Source of the DNA: Theristus sp. LFF4_11
Taxonomy: Eukaryota > Nematoda > Chromadorea > Monhysterida > Xyalidae
NCBI GenBank assembly: GCA_030248135.1
Contig: JASANC010002713.1
Coordinates: 20,047-84,046 of the forward strand
Reading direction: 5' to 3'
DNA length: 64,000 bases
The notes under the pieces were generated by a model, which saw only the letters and a program-made list of their open reading frames with translations, had not been told where the DNA came from and searched no databases. Position numbers and translations under genes: made by a program. Positions within the stretch are counted from its first letter, which is position 1; each line of letters opens with the position of its first letter. Below are positions 22,548 through 33,600 of the stretch, piece by piece.

Positions 22548-24357
22548 TAGGGATTAAAAAACCGGTTTTGGCGCTTTCCTATTTTAGTGTAACTTTCCAC
22601 AAATAGAGTAACTTTCCACAAATAAAGTAACTTTGATATTTTAGCGTAACTTTCAACAAATAAAGTAACTTTGATATTTTACCGTAACTTTCAATTTTCG
22701 ATGAATAACAGCTATCCTATTTTAGCGTAACTTTCAATATGTTACGCTAAAATAGGATAGGGCTTGGTACTGTCCTATTTTAGCGTATCAACATATAAAC
22801 AGCTCATTTAAAACTATTTCAGCCGCGAAACTTTGTAAACGTTATTTTACACGGAGATTTCAAATTTTGACCTTGTGGGTTACGGTAACGCCCGGTTTGG
22901 TCCCAACACGATCTTAGTTCCGTCAACAATCCACAAACACCTTGGTAACCGCAACCAAATTAATGAAACAAGTTAGATTAAGGTTGTTTTGCATGGAGAT
23001 TTTAAATTTAAACTTTGTGGGTTACGGTAACGCTTTGTTTGGTCTCAACACGATCTTAGTTCCATCAACAACCCACAAACAGCTTGGTAAGCGCAACCAA
23101 ACCGGTGAAACAAACTAGATTAAGGTTGTTTTGCACGCAGATTTTGAATTTCAGCTTTCTGGATTACGGTTGTGGGTTGTTCATAGAACTAAGATCGTGT
23201 TGAGACCAAACCAGGCGTTACCGTAATCCGGAAAGCTGAAATTCAAAATCTGCGTGCAAAACAACCTTAATCTAGCATGTTTCACCGGTTTGGTTGCGGT
23301 TACCAAACTGTTTGTGGGTTGTTGATTAAACTAAGATCGCATTGGGACCAAACCAGGCGTTACCGTAATCCAGAAAGCTGAAATTCAAAATCTGCGTGCA
23401 AAACAACCTTAATCTAGCATGTTTCACCGGTTTGGTTGCGGTTACCAAGCTGTTTGTGGGTTGTTGATGGAACTAAGATCGTGTTGAGACCAAACGAAGC
23501 GTTACCGTAATCCGGAAAGCTGAAATTCAAAATCTGCGTGCAAAACAACCTTAATCTTGCTTGTTTCACCGGTTTGGTTGCGGTTACCAAGCTGTTTGTG
23601 AGTTGTTGACGGAACTAAGATCGTGTTGGGACCAAACCGGGCGTTACCGTAACCCACAAGGTCAAAATTTAAAATCTCCGTGCAAAATAACGTAGGTTTA
23701 CAAAGTTTCGCGGCTGAAATAGCTTTAAATGAGCTGTTTATATGTTGATACGCTAAAATAGGACAGTACCAAGCCCTATCCTATTTTAGCGTAACATATT
23801 GAAAGTTACGCTAAAATATCAAAGTTACGGTAAAATATCAAAGTTACTTTATTTGTTGAAAGTTACACTAAAATATCAAAGTTACTTTATTTGTTGAAAG
23901 TTACGCTAAAATATCAAAGTTACTTTATTTGTTGAAAGTTGCGCTAAAATATCAAAGTTACTCTATTTGTGGAAAGTTACGCTAAAATAGGAAAGCGCCC
24001 CGGTTTTTATTTTGTGGGAAAAGAAACCGTGAAAAACTGTTTTTTGGAACTTTTTATTTCGAAAATGGTTTTACAGTTTCAGAATGTTGCTCTAGATTTT
24101 GCCAAACACAATTGAGCAAGAAAAGCTGGCTAAAACCTGTTCTTGTCGGTTTTGTGAACAGTAATCAACGGTGTTCTTGCTGTTCCAGACAGGCAACAGA
24201 ACTCAATATCACAATTCAGTGGTGGATTCGACGACCGAAAATTTGGATCTGTTTCGGCGACTGAAAATCCAGATTTTCTATATGTAAAAACCGGTTTTTT
24301 TATTTTTGACGTTAAAAGAAACCGGTTAAAAAACGGGTTCTTTTCCGTGCCATCCCT
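22548..24357. mobile_element. hAT-type element hosting a second transposon
   Basis: Left end TAGGGATTAAAAAACCGG and right end CCGTGCCATCCCT are inverted relatives, flanked by ACAAGGAG (22540-22547 and 24358-24365). The border may shift by one base, giving CAAGGAGT instead. Most of its length is the inserted palindromic element at 22570-23999. Flanking sequence matches a repeat at about 18700-18780 that lacks the insertion. Confidence 0.8.
22570..23999. mobile_element. 1.43-kb near-palindromic (foldback) element
   Basis: Ends GGCGCTTTCCTATTTTAG and CTAAAATAGGAAAGCGCC are inverted complements, and CCGGTTTT flanks both sides (22562-22569 and 24000-24007), an 8-bp target duplication. The outer 280-300 bp of each arm is built from short repeats of the type AGTAACTTTGATATTTTA. 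The inner part consists of units of about 142 bp (TTACCGTAATCCGGAAAGCT, CAAAACAACCTTAATCTAGC), about three in the left arm in one orientation and four in the right arm in the other. No coding frame. Confidence 0.8.
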
Positions 24358-24365
24358 ACAAGGAG

Positions 24366-27300
24366 TGCCTTGTTTATTCGGTCATATCGTAGTTAATTTA
24401 CTTGTTCGCACTATAAAGCATTAGAACACAGCAAATAGCCAATTTTCTGATGTTGCCTTTTTGAAAACATCTGAATCTCTATCATAATGGTCAAAATAAT
24501 GATAATGAATATGGTCAAGAATTGTTCCTGGGGTAGCTAATATTCAATAATAAATTTTAAGACCTATTCTTGGTAACACGCGATTGAGAAGTTAAACAGA
24601 ATGAAATTGTCGGAATTATTCGGAACAGAGTAGTGAAATGTTCAACGTAGTGACGTGACGCGTATTTGTACCTACCAGCACACACGAATCGTTTTGAACT
24701 GTATTGTTATGTGTTCAGTGTTTCTAGCTTGACTGTATTTTTTACATTTTGCTGGAATAAATACAGTTGTTAATGACACCCAACAACACGAAGCAGTCTG
24801 AATGCCGCGATTTTTGTGTACTATTTTTCTATCCTGATAGTGACAAGTGGGCTGAAAGCGTCAAAACAATTTGTTAGGTTTCTGCTTTGGAGCCACAGAT
24901 ATTGATATTGTCTCCACTTCTGCTGCAATTTTCTCTGATTCGGTCCAGTTTTTTTGGCACAAGATTTTTTCAAAACTTGTTTGGTGGACACAAGTAGGAC
25001 GGCTTGAAGAATAATGCAGTTGTGTCATAAACCTCGGGTCTTTAATAATAATAATAAGCTCAATCACTTTTTCAAGAGGTATGGTAGCGTTGAAATCGAG
25101 CTACTCTGAAAAAAAAAACGTTTTGTAGTTTAAGAATAAAAGCTGTTTCTACTGCTGTAGGTTTACAAAAATAATGCATCAAAATTTATTTCATTTCACT
25201 TTGGTTGGGTGGCTATTGAGGTGTGGGATATTTGACACGGGCACGGAATATACGAAAACTTTCTGATACTTCAGAATAAAACCTTTTATTTTTCTTTTTA
25301 AAACGCAAGAAAAAGATAACTTTTTCAATTCTTATGCAAACGTCAGTTCACGTTTATGCGGTTTCAAAACAAAAACTGTGAGGGGCAAAAAAATTCGTCG
25401 TATGAAAAGCAGTAGATGTGATGACTGTGAGGAGCATTGCTACATGTATAATCGAATCCGGAGCAGTAAGGTATTTCTCCAGTGTCAGAAACCAGTAAAC
25501 ACGCAGTGGTTTTTGAAATGCCTGATACTTTAGTCTTGACATTTTCTTATTCCGTTTTCATAAATCGTTCAGTTTAGTTTTTCGTCCGTGCGCTAAGACA
25601 TATGGAACAAAAATAAATTCGGAAATTCGAATGTAGATAAATTTTGTTTTGTCAGAAAACCAACGGGTGAGCTGCAACGCATAGCCGCGCATAATCGCAT
25701 GCGGTGCAGGCGTTCTCAGAATTCCCTTTGGAGGCAGTGCTCGACTCAGGCCAGTTCCATTTAGAACTTCAGACGAAATTGAAGCATAAAAACTTTAACA
25801 CATTGTTTCGTTTTTTTCGGTTCTAAAGTGGAAAATTTGAATAAGTTTTTTCCCTGTTCTGTTGCCGTTTGTTTTTTTGTTCTGTAATGGGTGCTCGGTT
25901 TGTCGCTATTAATCATTCATTCATCCAACGGCTTCTTTCGTGCCTCGCAGTTTTATCGCCCGAAACAAAATGTAATGTTTCGATTGTTCATTTTTCTTCA
26001 ATGACCGTTTGGTTCGAAGTCGAGTCGGTTAAAAAAATCGGCTAGATACAAGTTTTTGTGCGTTCATGTATCAATTCATTTCATTTCATACTTTTCAACA
26101 TTGCTCTTGTGGGCATCATATGCCGCACATTGCTATTGTTATTTGTTTTATTGGCAGCGTTGTTATTCTTGTTTTTTTGCAGTGTTCATTTTTTGTCTTT
26201 TTATCATTTATCAGCAGAGAAGAATTATAAGCTGGTAGTTGATACATAGAAAAACAGTGGAGCAAATTGGTCAGTTTTCATTTGCTGTTTGGGTGTGTTG
26301 TAAAAAAATGTTGAAAATGTTTGATAGTATGTGTTATTGTTTCAACTTTGTGCGTCTGTTTTTGCAAACACCGTGCTAGTTTTTTGTAACATTTATGGGT
26401 AGCACACAGCTTTAGAAAAAACGTTTTTTGGTTTTAAAACATTTTCGCGTTTTTTGCTTTGAACGGCTCGCTCTTTTATAACAATTGTTACCGTGAAATC
26501 AGTGTTTTTTAGTTTTCAAAACGTTACCAAAAGTCATAATAATGTAAAGTGACTCTCTTCACTAAGTTTTAGTTCGTTTATCGCGCTCTCAGTTTGAAAT
26601 CGTGGAAAATGGGGTTTTATACCACTTTTGCGCCGCGCACCCGTTTCGTTAAAAAAATCTTGTGTGCATTGTGCGTTCGTTGTTTGATAGTTTCATTTTA
26701 TAGTTGTTTGGTTCAAGTTCGCGTCACGCGTGCCTTTCACACACGTTTTTTAGTCTTTAAAAAACTTCACCGGACCACTACACGGTTGAGGCTGGTACAA
26801 TCTAAACCGATCGTTCCAAACTTGAAAAATGTTGTGTTGTTGTAATAGTATTTATTTAATGTGTTATTATTATTATTATTATTACTCGCTAAACACAATC
26901 GTTTGCGTACATGTTTTTAAGTGTCTTGGTGTGAAGGTTTTTTCTGTGGAGTTTATTATTTTTGTTCGTTGTTTGAAATTCAACAGCACCCTCACATATT
27001 ATAAGGCGGACTTGAGTACGAATAAGTTGTTGAAATAAATTTTGTACGGCGCGTCAAGTACAAAAAATCGAAACGCACGTTTTGTTAGGCTGTAGAACAC
27101 AACTTCTGTTTCGGTAATGGAGGTGTGAACACCAAAAAAACAATGAATGGCCGCTAAAGAAATGAAAACACCCCAATCATGACAATATTCTTGAGGCTTG
27201 ATCATTTTATAACATTTTCATTCACTTTGAAATTATAAAGTTATTTTTCGTTTGTGTTTTTGCCGTATTAACTTTTTGAGTTGAGAATTAACTTTTTGAT

Positions 27301-27959
27301 AACGAATTCAAAACGGGAAACATAAAAATATTCTGCAGTTTGTAATGCAAAATGCTACTTACTACTCGCTGTGCATTGTTCCAGGTGAGAAATTCAATGA
27401 TTGCATAAAATGTTGAAAAGGCTTTAAAATTTTTAAATTTGAACTTTTTTGGCTTAATACATCCTTTCAAGTAAAATACTTGGTTACATTTGCAAAAAAT
27501 GTTTAAAATTATATTGCTCAATTAGTGAACCCACTGACCGTGTCATTCTCGTTATTATTATTGTGGATTTCTTCAAACGTGTCCGGACTAAAATGACGTC
27601 ATTTGCTTTAAAAACGCCCGTTTATCAAAGTACAGGCACTAAAATTTAAGTTTGGTGTGACTGATTCGACATTCACCATTTGTTTACGGGAAGAAATCGA
27701 CTAAATGGAAAGTCTAGATTGCTGTGAACGACAAGCGCATGTTTTGCGGCACATGACGTCATTTCAGTGGGACACGTTTGAAAAAATAGGTCATAGTTAA
27801 ACTGTGTTTTCTTCTTAACCGTATGTGCAATTTGAATTTGTTGTTGTTGTTGTTGTTGTTGGGATTTTAGGCGATGTTTTTAGCCAGGGCTAACCCAGAA
27901 AAGCGTACAGAATGCCGTCGAGTAGGGTGTGGCATCGAATTTTTTTGTCATTAAGTGCC
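24366..27959. other. no gene seen
   Basis: AT-rich spacer. A TTG-trinucleotide run lies near 27838-27861 and an ATT run near 26866-26884. Open frames here are short, T-rich and unsupported. Confidence 0.45.
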
Positions 27960-28039
27960 TATACACCCCTCGGCGGGGCTCGATCCCCTAAACGCACAGA
28001 CAATAGTCTAACGTGCTACCACCAGGCCATGAGGGTGAC
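27960..28039 (-). repeat. tRNA-like (SINE-type) repeat, copy 2
   Basis: Minus-strand copy of the repeat at 1-78, with CACCCTC at its start nearly complementary to GAGGGGTG at its end and box-like segments TGGCCTGGTGGTAG and GGATCGAGCCCC. Just downstream, 28081-28133 resembles one terminus of a Tc1-type MITE (CAATCAGCTAATGC, then CCAGTCCGACTATA), but no partner end was found. Confidence 0.45.
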
Positions 28040-28328
28040 AAAATTCTAGTAAGCGACAATTCAAACCGCGTTTGAATCTGATTACGGTAACGCACCAGCC
28101 AATCAGCTAATGCCCGAAATTATCCAGTCCGACTATACATGTGTACAACTTGTTTTTTAGTAGTGTGTTTTTGTTGTTTTTGCTTTATTGTACAAAGTAC
28201 GAGTAGCATACGATTTGTGCTCTGCGCTTTGTCGAAAGTAACTGGTGGTTAAAAAATGTGCGGAAAATTACTCCGACAATTTCACAACTATCTAAAAGAA
28301 TTTACCCGTAGTGTTCATGCATGTGTGC

Positions 28329-28661
28329 TAGGGATGGTAAAACCGATTTTGTTTTCGTTTTAAAATCTTTTCATTTCTCAATTTTTCCCAGCACCAGTTT
28401 CTATAACTTCTTTGGAACCAATCAGAAAACAACTGAAGTTAGCGTTTTTAAGTAGAGCGATGTTAAATTTGAGTGTGACAGTTTATTTTTTAACTTTTGC
28501 AAAATGCAATTATGCGATATCATCGTGCAATAGTTTTCAACTACCAAAATTTCCGAAAACTTGTAAGGTAAAAACCGGTTCTTTATTTTTTTGCAAAAAA
28601 AACGGAAATACAACCTTTCGTTTTTTAAGAAAAAACGGTTTCATTTCGCATGCCGACCCTA
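28329..28661. mobile_element. hAT-type MITE, 333 bp
   Basis: Ends TAGGGATGGTAAAACCG and CATGCCGACCCTA, with flanks ATGTGTGC and ATCTGTGC (7 of 8 identical). It has the same subterminal AAACCGG-type motifs as the other TAGGG elements in the window. Confidence 0.65.
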
Positions 28662-28669
28662 ATCTGTGC

Positions 28670-30569
28670 ATTGAATTTGGTAGCCATCAGCGATTTCGTC
28701 GCGTCGGTGAACCGGCTTTCCCCACTTAAGCATGGATTCATGTGCTTGCTTGCACGAACGTATTTTCTGCGGCTATGTGCTTGTTGATCTTTATCTTTAC
28801 GTTTTTGTGATGTATTTTTGTTGTGCTTAGTTTTTAGCACCTGTTCCTATACATGTTTCTGCAAAATAACGACAAGCTTAAAAGTGATTTGACAAAAACT
28901 TTGCAATGCGAATTCGTTGAATAGTTTAGTTTTCGGCGTTTTTCTTTTTCCAAAAATATACGAGACTGTTTCTCCATATGTTTTTGTCTGACTAAACTGT
29001 TTAAAATGTGAAAAAATTCTGTGCGTGTGTCATACAGTAATCGTTTGAAAAGCTACTTTTCAGCTCGTTTGTTTTTTGTGTTCGGTGTTGAAAGGAAAAG
29101 TTTATTTTTGAAAGTGGGCAAAAAATTCGCCTGTTGTAAGCATATGAATTGACGCATTATAATTTCCACAGCTCTTTGTTAGTTTTTGTTATTTACAGAA
29201 AAAATAACCGCGTTTCGATTACACATACCGATAGTCCGGCATTGTCACCGTTGAATGTGGTTTACGCATAATATTCTTTTTTGCGCCACATTTTTGTGTT
29301 AGGTTTTAGTTTGTGTTGTGTGCCACAGAAAATTTGTTAAATATTATCTCAAACTTTGAACTTTAGCGTTTGGTAGTTTAAATTTTTTACATAACCACAC
29401 ATTTTATGCAGTATCTCTGTATGTCTTGTGTGTTTGCAAAATTTTGGTGCTGGGTGGCTTTTGTGTTATGAACAAACACAACATTTCAGCAGGAAAAAAA
29501 TCTGTGTTTGACAAAATCACTGTTATCATAGTTCGTTAACAAGTTCAATGGAGCGCGGAGAATTGAGATTTTCAAACAAGATGAATGAAAATGAATTAAA
29601 ATTTCATCACACTGATTTCTTGATTAAACACACAGACTGATAAAGCTCCATACCTGCGTCTGCGTCGTATCTTTGTGTGAATCGACATGGTTTATTGATG
29701 ACAAAATATACCATAGAAATCGTGACTTCCCACACCAGTTTCCGCTTTTTTTAAACCAATTGACATTTCAAATCACTTAGATTCTTCTGTGAAAACGTAA
29801 TTGAACATTCTGGAATCCGTAAAATTCTTGTTTTGCAGCGGTTTTCGAGTGCATGCAACTGATTGACCTTTTGTTGTTTTCTTGTTGGTTTTGCGTGTTG
29901 TATTCGTGCTGTTTTATTTCACTTGAATCGCAAACAGTTTCATTTCAGAGAGCACCACGCAATACGCGGCGTGCGTTATCTTCAACGCCACATCAAATTG
30001 GTACAAAAAATACGAACTGCGTAACAGTTAACGTCTTCCGCCATCACCGACTGATTGAACTGTGCATGAAACATAAGACAAACTGTTTGAAAATTCGAAT
30101 TCATTCCGCTGCATCTGAAACGGAACGAACATAACAGCAACAGTTTTCGGCGGAAGACTTGCGTCTTGATTGATTATTTTGGTTTTTCAAATTTGGCATA
30201 GTTGAAATCAGAACTGGTATAGCGAAGCGAACATTCGGCGAGTCGCACGGAGTTGATTGCGTAACGACACAGTTTTGTTTCAGTTGAAAAAAAAAACATT
30301 AACTGAACAGAACATCATTTGGTTGCAATCGACGTGAGATTTTTTCCTGTCGACGTCACATCGTCAAGTGAACGCTCGTGGCTCACAGACATCGTTAATA
30401 CCACTTGGGTCCTGATTTGAAAAGAAACATATCAAAATTAGAACATTGCTTGCGATGATGACCTTCCACGCATGCTGCGCCCGTGCCATGGCGTACAATA
30501 TGGGGCTTACTTTTGATTATTAATTGATCGAATTTTGAATTCTCAATCAGCAACAAGTGAGTTCTCGTG
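28670..30569. other. upstream region of the zinc-finger gene, no gene seen
   Basis: AT-rich sequence. The promoter and any non-coding first exon of the gene starting at 30570 would lie here or within the spacer, but no clear TATA box or initiator could be assigned. Confidence 0.4.
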
Positions 30570-30670
30570 ATGATTGTGGAGCACATGCAGCAACTGTTGA
30601 GCCAGTACAGCGCAAATCGTGCGAGCAACCTGCAGACTACCGTTTCATCGCAACAGCCATCCAGTGTCAG
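30570..30670 (+). CDS. zinc-finger gene exon 1 (start)
   Basis: ATG start with an in-frame TGA at 30558-30560, giving MIVEHMQQLLSQYSANR followed by a Ser/Gln-rich stretch. It ends CAG|GTTCGA, leaving two bases that pair exactly in phase with the exon at 39570, 8.9 kb away. The long gap makes it the least certain exon of the model. Confidence 0.6.
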
Positions 30671-33600
30671 GTTCGACATTTCCAATTATTTTCTTTACCA
30701 CTCGGAGGATATTTTGATTTGTTTTTTTTGTTTGAAAAAATGTCATTTTCAAACTGAAAAATCATTGGCGTTTTTTTTCTTGGTTGGTTTTTTCTGAACT
30801 TAGCGGCAGCGTCGAGTTTTATTGCTGGCTGTCGCTTTTTACTGTCGTAAAAACGTTCGGTCGCAATTTTTTCAATGTGGTTTTTTGGCTTGTCTTTAAC
30901 GCCCCGCGTGTCTGAAATGCCTGGTTTTGTGAGGCAGGACGTTTGAGTTGGTTTTTGCCGTTTTCAATTTAGATTCGTTAACGGCATATGCATAGCTGTA
31001 AGAACGTGACGGTACTTTTTCGTCATTCTGTCCGGAACATTTGGTAGGTTTTTGCTAGGAAATTTGGTCAATTTTTTACTGACAAAAAAACGCATAGATT
31101 TTTCCATTCATCAACAAAAAAGCATTCTTTGAACTTTATGTCCCTCTTTGAAGTGCAAAAACTTGTTAGTTGCTTAGGCTTCTTTGTTTTATTTTTCTCT
31201 TTTCAATGCTGAATGGAACTGTTCATTTCATTTTACGTGTTTTCCGTCTCAGTCTTTTTCCTTTGATGTTTGGTTGTTTGCTTTTCCCTCTTTGTTTAAC
31301 TGAGTAAACCGGTAATACACATGACACATCGTGAATCTTTTGGATCTTTTTAATCGCAAAAACTCACATGTGTGTTGTAGTCGCACCTAATTTTAACGGC
31401 TAAAAACATTTTGACCAAAACTAGAGGCAGATTTTCATGATATTATGCTAACTTGTAAAGGTAGTCGTTTTGTATTGCTCCAAGTGTTTGATTTTAATGG
31501 CATTTGCTTCAACGTGTTCTTTTCTTTCTTGCTCAGCACCAAAGCACGATTATGTTCAGTTTATGTCTCACGAAAAAACAATTACCTGAGTTTTCATGTT
31601 TTCAACAATGTTTTCAGTTTTTCGTCAACGATTCAAAAAAGTTTTGTCAACAACGAGCCTAAAACACAACATTGTACATGTGTGATGAGACAATTCTGAA
31701 CACTCATCTGCACTTGCAAGCGCGCACATTGTATCAGCATATTCGTTACCATCTGCTTTCAAATTGTGTTTTGGCTGAAACGCACGTTTTTCTTGGGTCT
31801 CCTTCGTCGCTCTGAAAATTCAAAATCTGTAATTTTTTATTCGTTTTTAAAGTATGCGTGCAGTTTTGTTCACTGTTTGCTTTGGTTCAACGTTTAAAAA
31901 CACGTTTTTTTCAAGACTGAGGCTGTTTTTGTGAATGCAGTGTTTTTATGGTTGAATCGACACGGGGGCTAAAACGAAACAGACACGTTTTGCGTTCTCC
32001 GCTCTCCCCTGCCGCTGTTAGTTCGCGTTTTGTCTGATCAGACCCAGTGTTTTTTCTGTCGTGCAATTTTGTTGAAAATATTCATTTTTAGTTTATTTTT
32101 TTCTTCAAGCACATTTCATATGCATTGCGTTTTGCTGTTTTTCAATCAAATTGTAATGCACCTCTGGCAGAATGACATGCGCTGGAGGCTGCACTTTTCC
32201 GTTCTACGTAGCGTTTTCTTCAATTTCGTTTTGTATTGCGAAGCAGTTGCAATTTGCCTGACGTTTAATTGCAAAAGCTGAATCTGTTTGTGCTCCACTT
32301 ACTCCATTACTTGTCTTACAGTATCTACTTTACGTCAGTTTCAGTGACTCTTCAGTTAAGATTTTTTATTTTATTAATTTTTTCACCAAGCAGTATTAAG
32401 CATTGTTTGTAGTGAAATTTTGTGACATTTTTTATGTTCGCATCGCATTAGCAACTTTTAGTTTGATGGTTTGATGTTTGCTTTTCTTTTTGAAACTGGT
32501 CTTTTGCGTTTGCTTTCATCAATTTACTTTCATTAAACGAAATCTCATGTCACGAACTATCTTTTTGTTCGTAAAATTGAAAGAACGAAACTGATTTTAA
32601 ATTTGTCTTTCAAAATTTAACGCATAATTTATAGTCTATCTAGAAAAAACTATGCTTGGTTTGATGCTTACAAGTCAAACAAACAAGAACCTAAAAAATC
32701 GCCTAATTTATTTTATATCTTTGCATCGTTCGTTCCCACGGCACCAACATTTTTTAAAAGAAAAAACGAAAGGAAATCGAGTGTAGTCTCTTGTTGTGAC
32801 ACACGATTGCAAACGAAATAGTTTCAAATTTGTTTGAGGACACGAAACCAGCCTGAGACGGGCATATGCCTTATTGAGAAACCATTTTCAAATAATGTGT
32901 TGTGTAAGGCCAATTACGAATGAATTTTTCAAACCGCGTTGATCGAAAAAGTGCAAAAAATTTATACAATGAACTGAATTTTTTATGTAAATTGAAAAAT
33001 GCGCGCACAGTGCACGCGCAAATGTCAACACGGCATTACATCACATGTTGAACGACAGAGGATATTTCTGCCATGATATTTCATATCTTTTTGGAAAACT
33101 ATTCAAATTTTTTTCGACAATCATCACACAACCGACGATCATGCACGATAAAAATTCAAATTCATATTTCGTTTGTATCGTTCGTTCATGTATGTTTATT
33201 TGTTTTTGTTCGGAATAGTTGTCGTGACCCGTAGAAGGTCATTTCATGTTTTTTAACACAAAAACATGAATACAACATTTTGTTCCGATAAAAGTACGGA
33301 TGTTTCAACAAATTATCATGATTATTTAAAAATTCTTTTGGATTTGCTGTTTGCTTATTGCACAACTACGTGTATGTTTCTCTCTAGGCACTTTTATATT
33401 TCATGCGAAAATATTGAAAATCAATTTTGCTATTTTCCAAGTTAGATTTTGAAATTGTTTCTGCATTGCAAAATTCAAAGTTCACACGTTTTGTCTTTTG
33501 TCGCGTGACGCGACAGACAAAATAAACAGTGGTTCAAATGGAATGCAGACATAAATGAGATGAACCATGGCACAGTATGTTTGGCTCAGCCTGTAACTTC

